Shown here: positions 58,174 to 64,000 of the stretch, in pieces
Position numbering within the stretch: the first letter of the stretch is position 1
Layout of the letters: each line of letters starts with the position of its first letter
Origin: Chrysopilus asiliformis
Taxonomy: Eukaryota; Arthropoda; Insecta; Diptera; Rhagionidae
Direction of reading: 5' to 3'
Assembly: GCA_964034945.1 (NCBI GenBank)
Contig: OZ035962.1
Coordinates: forward strand, 114,515,234-114,579,233
Length of the DNA stretch: 64,000 nucleotides
The notes under the pieces: model-generated
The model's database searches: none
What the model saw: the letters and a program-made list of their open reading frames with translations, nothing else
Told to the model about the DNA's origin: nothing
Program-made: the position numbers and the translations under genes

Positions 58174-58518
58174 TCCGATATTACACTTGGCTTATTTAAG
58201 CCGGCAACTTTTGGGCTTAATAAGCCAGTGTGCTTACATTTGTGGCTTAAATAAGCCAATCCTGTTTGCACATGCTACACAAGTTTACATGGGTGTGTGT
58301 GGACTCAAACCATTGAAATTGCTGCTGCTCATATACTTCCCAAGATCTTTACCTGCTGACGGTCAGAACGAAAATGAAAAAAAAACTGGTTCACACGCTT
58401 TGCATGTATGCAGATTGTCGATAAGCCATGATTTCGAGTGGCAACTTTTCCCTCCTCAGTCGTTTCTCCCGAAAATCGGCTTAAGTAAGCCCGAAAATTG
58501 CCTTGTGTAATACCGGAT
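58174..58518. mobile_element. MITE-like element with TCCGRTATTACAC ends
   Basis: Left TCCGATATTACACTTGGC is mirrored by GCCTTGTGTAATACCGGA on the right. GGCTTATTTAAGCC and GGCTTAAATAAGCC palindromes lie close to the left end and GGCTTAAGTAAGCCCG close to the right. No convincing target duplication and no transposase. The frame across it (58145-58510) is not conserved coding sequence as far as can be seen. Confidence 0.65.
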
Positions 58519-58551
58519 TTAGAGTTCACCATGTTGATACATAGATTCATG

Positions 58552-58789
58552 TCGTCGGCTAAAAGTGAAATTGTGCTAAGTCCATTTGGTATAATTTTCC
58601 AGAAGAGCAATAAAAACCTTGTTAAATCGTTTTAATTCTCTTTCAATAACACTGAGTTTTCTTTAAATGAGAACTAAATTGGGCTAAGTTTACTTTAAAT
58701 GAAAATTAAAATGATTTAACATGGTTCTTATTTATCTCCTGGCAAATTTGGTATAATGGACTTAGCACAATTTAACTTTTAGCCGACGA
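58552..58789. mobile_element. 238-bp MITE with long inverted ends
   Basis: TCGTCGGCTAAAAGTGAAAT plus TGTGCTAAGTCCA at the left is mirrored, with one or two mismatches, at the right (TGGACTTAGCACA plus ATTTAACTTTTAGCCGACGA). AT-rich non-coding interior. It lies only about 30 bp from the preceding element. Confidence 0.7.
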
Positions 58790-61109
58790 TGTCACTTTAG
58801 ATCCCTTCTATGTACTTCTTCAAGTTTAGTATTATCAGAGTTGTAAAATTATAACACACAAGCTCTATAATTTTACAGTAAAAATTTATGTTTATATTAT
58901 TTTTGTGTAATTGCAAAAAATTACAGAAAATAATTTGTAATTTTTACATTCTTTTAGCAAATACACAATTTATACTTGAAAATTAACATGCCAAAATTAA
59001 TTTCATAACAAAAATGTTGAGAAAATTGCCGAGCCCGAATGAAACGCGTTTTAAAAACTAAAAGTGCCATTTTAGCAGCATTCTATATAGTACGTGCTTA
59101 CCAACGCCGTGCGCGCCTCTGCTGCGGTAGGCGATAACTTGATACTCGATAAATTACCTGATAATTACTTTTTCGCTTAAAGTGCAATTAACTTTTAAAG
59201 TTATAGCCCTCAGTGGGCTTGATTTAATAAAACCCTTGAGGTTCTTTATTTATAAAACGTTTCATTAAAACAAATGTTAATTTCAGCAAAAATCTTTAGA
59301 AGCACTCGTATATTTCTAGCTGTATAGTGGTTCAGAATAAACTCATTTGATGACAAATTGTGTGATATTTCCCTGGACAGCAATGAAGCCCGCAATATTT
59401 TTGTACCAATTCTTTTCATTATCGTTACAAACAGAGACTCTTTCGCATTTTTTTTTCTTTTTTGCTCTAAATATCTCTTAATATGTGACTTATAGCAACC
59501 AAGGTCAGGTTTTTCCGAAATACTTACTGTTTCGGTGCTACTTGAATTAATGATTTTCTATTGTATTTACTACCTAACAAACAATCATTCCATATCTAGA
59601 TTAAGAAATAACATTCGAGTTCATCGCAAGTTTTTACAAGTTTGTAATATGTTAAACAAATTTTAAATATATAAAGAGCTGAACTTTTTAGATATTAAAC
59701 CATTTAATGTTGACATGTATTTTTCTTTACCCTGTCATACTTTCAGATTTTATCGGATGACTATTTCCCTCCTCCATACAAAAGGTAAATTTATGTCAGA
59801 CTTCGAAAATTGAACGATTACCCCTTAGTAATTGTAGCTTTTCTTATGTTTTATATGAACTCTTTTAAAAAAATTATTGTTTTTTAAATGAGTTTTTGAA
59901 AAAATGAAAAAAAAAACTTAAACAGAAGGACGTCTTCAAGATATTAGGAGCAATATTAATATTAAAAAACGTCTTTAAGAAATTAGAATAAGCACACATA
60001 TTTAAAGAGAGAGATCCGATTCTTTTTTCTACTCCTTATTTTACAACATTACAAGTTCAAATTTTCTGTTTGTTTTTGTGTACCTAATAAACTTTCTTAT
60101 CTCAAAGATTAAATTGTTAACTTTGCGTAGATACCAATCTTAGTCACAGTTTGATGAGTTTTTATGTATTTAGCTTAGACTTAAAAGTATATTTTATCTT
60201 TAATTTTAAAGTGAAAAGAAGATGGAAAATAACGTCCTTTTCGGTTCCACAATTTTATCGTTGCCATAGTTGCTTTTAAGTTAGCAATCTTCTGCTGTTT
60301 CTGGAACACCTTTTAAATTCCGAAAATCTCTTTGAAGTAGGTTATTATTGCTGAACAGAGCTTATTTGCAGATTTTTTTTATATGAATTGGCACGGGTTT
60401 AGATGCTATCCTTCTGGTATTCCTGTTTGTATTTTTAATACATACTTTGGTTCCATCTTTAATATTTTTACGTTTCAAATCTTATGTTTCCATAAGGAAA
60501 GATTCTATCTTATGTTTCCATAAGGAAAGATTCCACATTTATTAATACTTTTAGTATTAGTTTAATCATATTTTTTGGTTCAAACTCAAAATGTTGTTTT
60601 TCGTCTTGCTCAAGATGCCCTTCAGCTGGGGTCATCAACTGGTTTCTCTTTAAAATTCTTTTAAAATAAACAGTGTAATATGCGTCAAAGTTTGTTGCTT
60701 TATTGAAAGGAGTAAATCTTTATGGAATATAATTTCATCCGCTTTACAGTAGCCTATCCTTTAACACAATTTTGCAGTACCTTTTCGATAGTCTGAGGGC
60801 CTATTTCAATGAATATTGTGTTTAAGTGCAGTGGCAAAGCGCTATAAATTGATTTGACTAGACAGTTTAATTTGGATATTTTGTATTACGCACCCTAATA
60901 ACAAAGTAGGGCTTACGCACGCTTAATGACAAATGAAATTAAGCAAAAGACTTTACCGACTTTACAATGAATAAACAAACCTCTAGAATACATCTCTTTT
61001 TCTAACTAGAGTGTGGTCAATCTTTACTCTTGTTCGAATATGGACTGTTTAAATTTGTGTGTATCGTAAGGAATTTTTAATTTTCTTCTCTATTTTTCAA
61101 GTACTTAAA
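58790..61109. other. AT-rich intergenic DNA with a 28-bp tandem duplication
   Basis: No gene is seen. CTTATGTTTCCATAAGGAAA followed by GATTC is present twice in direct tandem at 60481 and 60509 (28-bp unit), each with an internal palindrome. Everything else appears to be low-complexity sequence. Confidence 0.5.
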
Positions 61110-61529
61110 TCTATATATATAAAAATGGATGTATGTATGTATGTGGCTTATAGACTTCTAAGCCGCTGAACCGATTTTGACCAAATTTTCAGGAAAACTT
61201 TAGATTAGCACAGAGGGTGTTTCTGTGAAGTTTGGTGCACCTACCCCTTAAGCTTCCCCCCTCTCCCATACAATCCAAAAAGTTATTTGCAAATTTCTCG
61301 AAAACGGTTCACTTTATTGCAAAACTCCAAGAACAAACAGTGTTTAGAATCCAATTCTACATAAATACTCAATACATGAAAATTCAATTGGAACACGAGT
61401 AAAGAGGAAGGCGAGAGCTGAAATATATTTAAATAATTTTACGTAACCTCTCCATACATCAAATTCCAACAATTCAAGCGCGAGGGGCGAGGCCGAAGGC
61501 CGAGTAGTTGTGGAGGCCGAAGCCCCTAG
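61110..61529 (+). mobile_element. Non-autonomous Helitron, 420 bp
   Basis: Starts with TC (TCTATATATATAAAAATGGA) directly after an A and ends in CTAG directly before a T, the hallmark Helitron boundaries (5' TC, 3' CTRR, insertion between A and T). A GC-rich region able to form a hairpin (GGGGCGAGGCC ... GGCCGAAGCCCC) sits just inside the 3' end. No target duplication, as expected for rolling-circle elements. There is no Rep/helicase gene, so the copy is non-autonomous. Part of the interior is shared with the repeat at 43568-44059. Confidence 0.88.
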
Positions 61530-61719
61530 TATTAAATATTTACGGAAAGTGATTTAGTCATGTCAATCCAGTGAAAACAACAATGAAAATCTGAAATTGC
61601 TCGCTCCGAAAACTCATATTCGATTGGCAAATTTTAGACCACTCTACAAAAAATTTGCTTCATTTTGGTTAATTTACTTAAGTCTGTTCTTAACTAAATC
61701 TTCCTTCTACACATATATA

Positions 61720-62607
61720 TGTGGCAATATCGTTCTTTGCTTATTTTTTACCTTTCTGATCGTTCAATATGGGTTGTATTCAAGTCTGATTTCTTTAAAA
61801 TTAACTCTGGTGTCCCTCAAGGTTCAGTTCTAGCTCCTACGCTTTTCTAAATATTTATCAATGATCTACTGTCTCTCACTCTCAATCCGCTATACTGTTT
61901 CGCAGACGACAGCTCCCTTGACGCATGCTACCATTTCAGTTCACCTGCAGAATCGAACGCCATTGCAGTTCGATCGAAACGCAGTGAGCAAATTAGATCT
62001 TTGAATTCTGACTTAAACACAATTCTGGCTTGGGGCAGAATCAACCGTGTGGAATTCAACGCATCTAAAATCCAACCAATGCTGTTATCGAATAATCTCC
62101 CGAAACGGTCGAATTTATGAGTGAGCCCATTAGTGACTAAAAACATCAGAATGCTGGGCATCGAAAAAATGAGAAACTCCAATGGAGCGATCATATTTTT
62201 AAAACAGCAAAGGAAGCATCGCAGTGCCTAGGCTTTATGGGACGCGGCAAAAAATATTTCGTTCCAATTGACGTGCTTAACATCTACAAGACCTACTTTT
62301 GGAGCACCAAAAACTGTCCTGCAACTGCTGGACCGAATTCAAAAACGTGCGATCCGACTGATTGGAGACAAGTCTTTGACAGATTTATTACAGTCTCTCG
62401 AGCATCGTCGCTCTGTTGGGGTATTCAGCAGATTCTATAGATATTTCCACCGAAATTCCCCAACTTATTCTTCCACGGTATATTTTCCCTAGACCCCCTC
62501 GTGCAGTTGAACGCACGCACGACTTCTTCCTTGAGCCTCCCCGTTTTTATACAGTAAAGTTTAGGAGTTTCTTCATTCCGCGAACAACAAGACTTTGGAC
62601 ATTTTAG
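61720..62607 (+). pseudogene. Decayed non-LTR retrotransposon reverse transcriptase fragment
   Basis: Reading with stops and frame changes, the DNA encodes FYLSDRSIWVVFKSDFFKI, then NSGVPQGSVLAPTLF (conserved RT block), then YCFADDSS with the catalytic F/YADD, and downstream LLDRIQKRAIRLIG, LEHRRSVGVFSRFYRYFHRN and a final RTTRLW, which match the usual C-terminal region of jockey/CR1-type non-LTR elements. Stops follow PTLF and KRSNL, and at least two frameshifts are needed (near 62190 and 62440). The 5' part of the ORF and a poly-A tail are not seen. Defective relic; clade assignment is tentative. Confidence 0.85.
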
Positions 62608-63719
62608 TTTGACTATAATTTTTTCACAAAGCTTAAAATTGTATAGCGAACAATTCTCGCTTAATTAATCTGACGTTGTTCGTGTTTACTATAAAAAACT
62701 GTGCTGATATGTGAGGTTTAAATCCGTAATTTAACCTATCAAACCTTTATGGTTCCACCGAAATACTATATGTACGAAAGAAAAAAAAAACTTTTTGTCA
62801 CAATATTATTTCCAACTTCAAGAATTTTTAAACGCGTTAAAGTGAATTCTATATATTTGCAATAATATATATATACACGTAACTATTATATATGTACTAT
62901 ATACATATATCCGAGGATTGCATAAAACGGAAAAATGGGAATGTCCTTGACAGTGGTAGAAAAAATAATTTGAAAAATAAATGTAATGGTTTTGATGTAA
63001 TGTGACGAAACAAGGATGTGAATGGATGAAAGTCGTATTTGAACCCGGTAATTGGGGTAAATGTTAGATGAGTCACGAGTAGAGAATAGCTGGCTGTAAA
63101 TTTACATCAATAAAAAATCGTTCGCAGGAAAACTACAGGTGGTAAAATCTGATCTTGTTTATTCGCACACCAAATTGGTGTAAAATTTTTGTATAAAAAA
63201 TGATTTCAGCCAAATGAATAGAAAAGAAAAGTAGAGTTTTATGATTTTTTTTCAATATTTGTAATCTATATTACCATTATCAAAAAATACCTGATCACCT
63301 GCATTTAAACTTGGCATATAAAACATACATTTGTTATATTGTTTTATAGATTGGTAGACATGTTATTTGTAATTCTCTCCAAATTTCTGTTTGATTGTCA
63401 CTCTCAGTAGGCTTTGTGTCACTGTTTTGTCAATTTTCGCTTTTCTTCGATTTTTAATATGGAATAAATTATTGAACAAAAAATGTGTGTTTTGTTTTTT
63501 GAAATGAAATCAAGCGTTCTGATACTGAAAATGTTACAAGAGTGTTATGGAAGAAAAGGATGACACCGTTAGTCTTACAAGGCCTTCCGTTATTTATTTA
63601 AGTAATGAAAATATTGTATTGTCAATCGGATGAGTGGAAGTGGGTCAAAATTAGATTACCATATTTGACCATATCAAACATACAAACAAGTGAAACTAAA
63701 TAAAAGCTTGTAAAAAGAA
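62608..63719. other. AT-rich intergenic DNA
   Basis: No gene is recognised. A TA-rich microsatellite-like stretch lies near 62850-62912. Confidence 0.5.
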
Positions 63720-64000
63720 GGTCATGTTCACTGTTTTCGTCGAGTACCAGGAAGACCGAGCCATGCTCGGCGACCTCAAAATCCTACTTTTGGTGATTTT
63801 TGGGGAAAAACTAAATTCACATTATCTTTACAGAGCTTTTCCAGAGTTTTTAAATTCCCGGCCTAGAAAGCTAGAACTAAAACTAACGGGCGATAACAAA
63901 ATTTCATAGAAATCGGTTGAGTGGTTATTGAGTAATCCCTGTCACCGATTTTTGAAACGTTGTTTTGAGACACCAAGTGAGGGTTATGGAGGGGAGGGAA
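63720..64000. repeat. Possible dispersed repeat at the right window edge
   Basis: Relatively GC-rich compared with its surroundings, with phrases such as TTTCATAGAAATCGGTTGAG that look like those in non-autonomous insect elements. It is cut by the window edge, so ends cannot be checked. The 61-codon frame here is not recognised. Confidence 0.3.

Noticed and set aside
58145..58510. 121-codon plus-strand frame
   Set aside because: It coincides with the inverted-repeat element at 58174-58518 and contains its palindromes; no protein similarity is seen.

Overview
This is a eukaryotic nuclear window, AT-rich, with spliced exons, long introns and many short terminal-inverted-repeat elements. The one clear gene encodes an RGK-family small GTPase. 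As far as I recall the family, its sequence is very close to the fly Rgk proteins, so I place the window in an insect, most likely a dipteran. The species is not determined. There is nothing prokaryotic here: the small open frames found throughout are by-products of repeats or intergenic DNA.

Layout. (1) Positions 1 to about 31,097 are one uninterrupted head-to-tail satellite array of roughly 114 almost identical monomers in two lengths: 263 bp, and 281 bp with an 18-bp insertion at a fixed place. The array runs off the left edge. Rare private variants reveal segmental amplification inside it, for example a seven-monomer block repeated 8,210 bp away. (2) Positions 31,098-36,127 are AT-rich flank with a 522-bp inverted-repeat element bearing reiterated subterminal motifs, a possible decayed relative of the satellite monomer, and a small MITE. 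(3) Positions 36,128-50,045 (minus strand) hold a complete Rgk1-like gene in 11 coding exons. The exons join in phase to 782 codons, with a Ser-Pro-rich N-terminal extension, a G domain (P-loop, NKAD, ETS) and the RGK C-terminal Cys motif. Its introns carry several transposable-element relics, including an almost perfect 384-bp foldback whose end lies about 10 bp from a 5' splice site. (4) Positions 50,046-64,000 are gene-poor and rich in element relics: a TA-flanked MITE, a 950-bp pogo/Tigger-like element with a frameshifted transposase end, two further inverted-repeat elements, a 420-bp Helitron with textbook ends, and a decayed non-LTR reverse transcriptase.

Only the Rgk gene is likely to encode a functional protein. 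The notable points are the homogenised palindromic satellite about 5 kb from its 3' end, and the foldback inserted at one of its donor sites. Coordinates of exons and repeats were worked out by eye from the bases and from splice-phase consistency. No database search was run.
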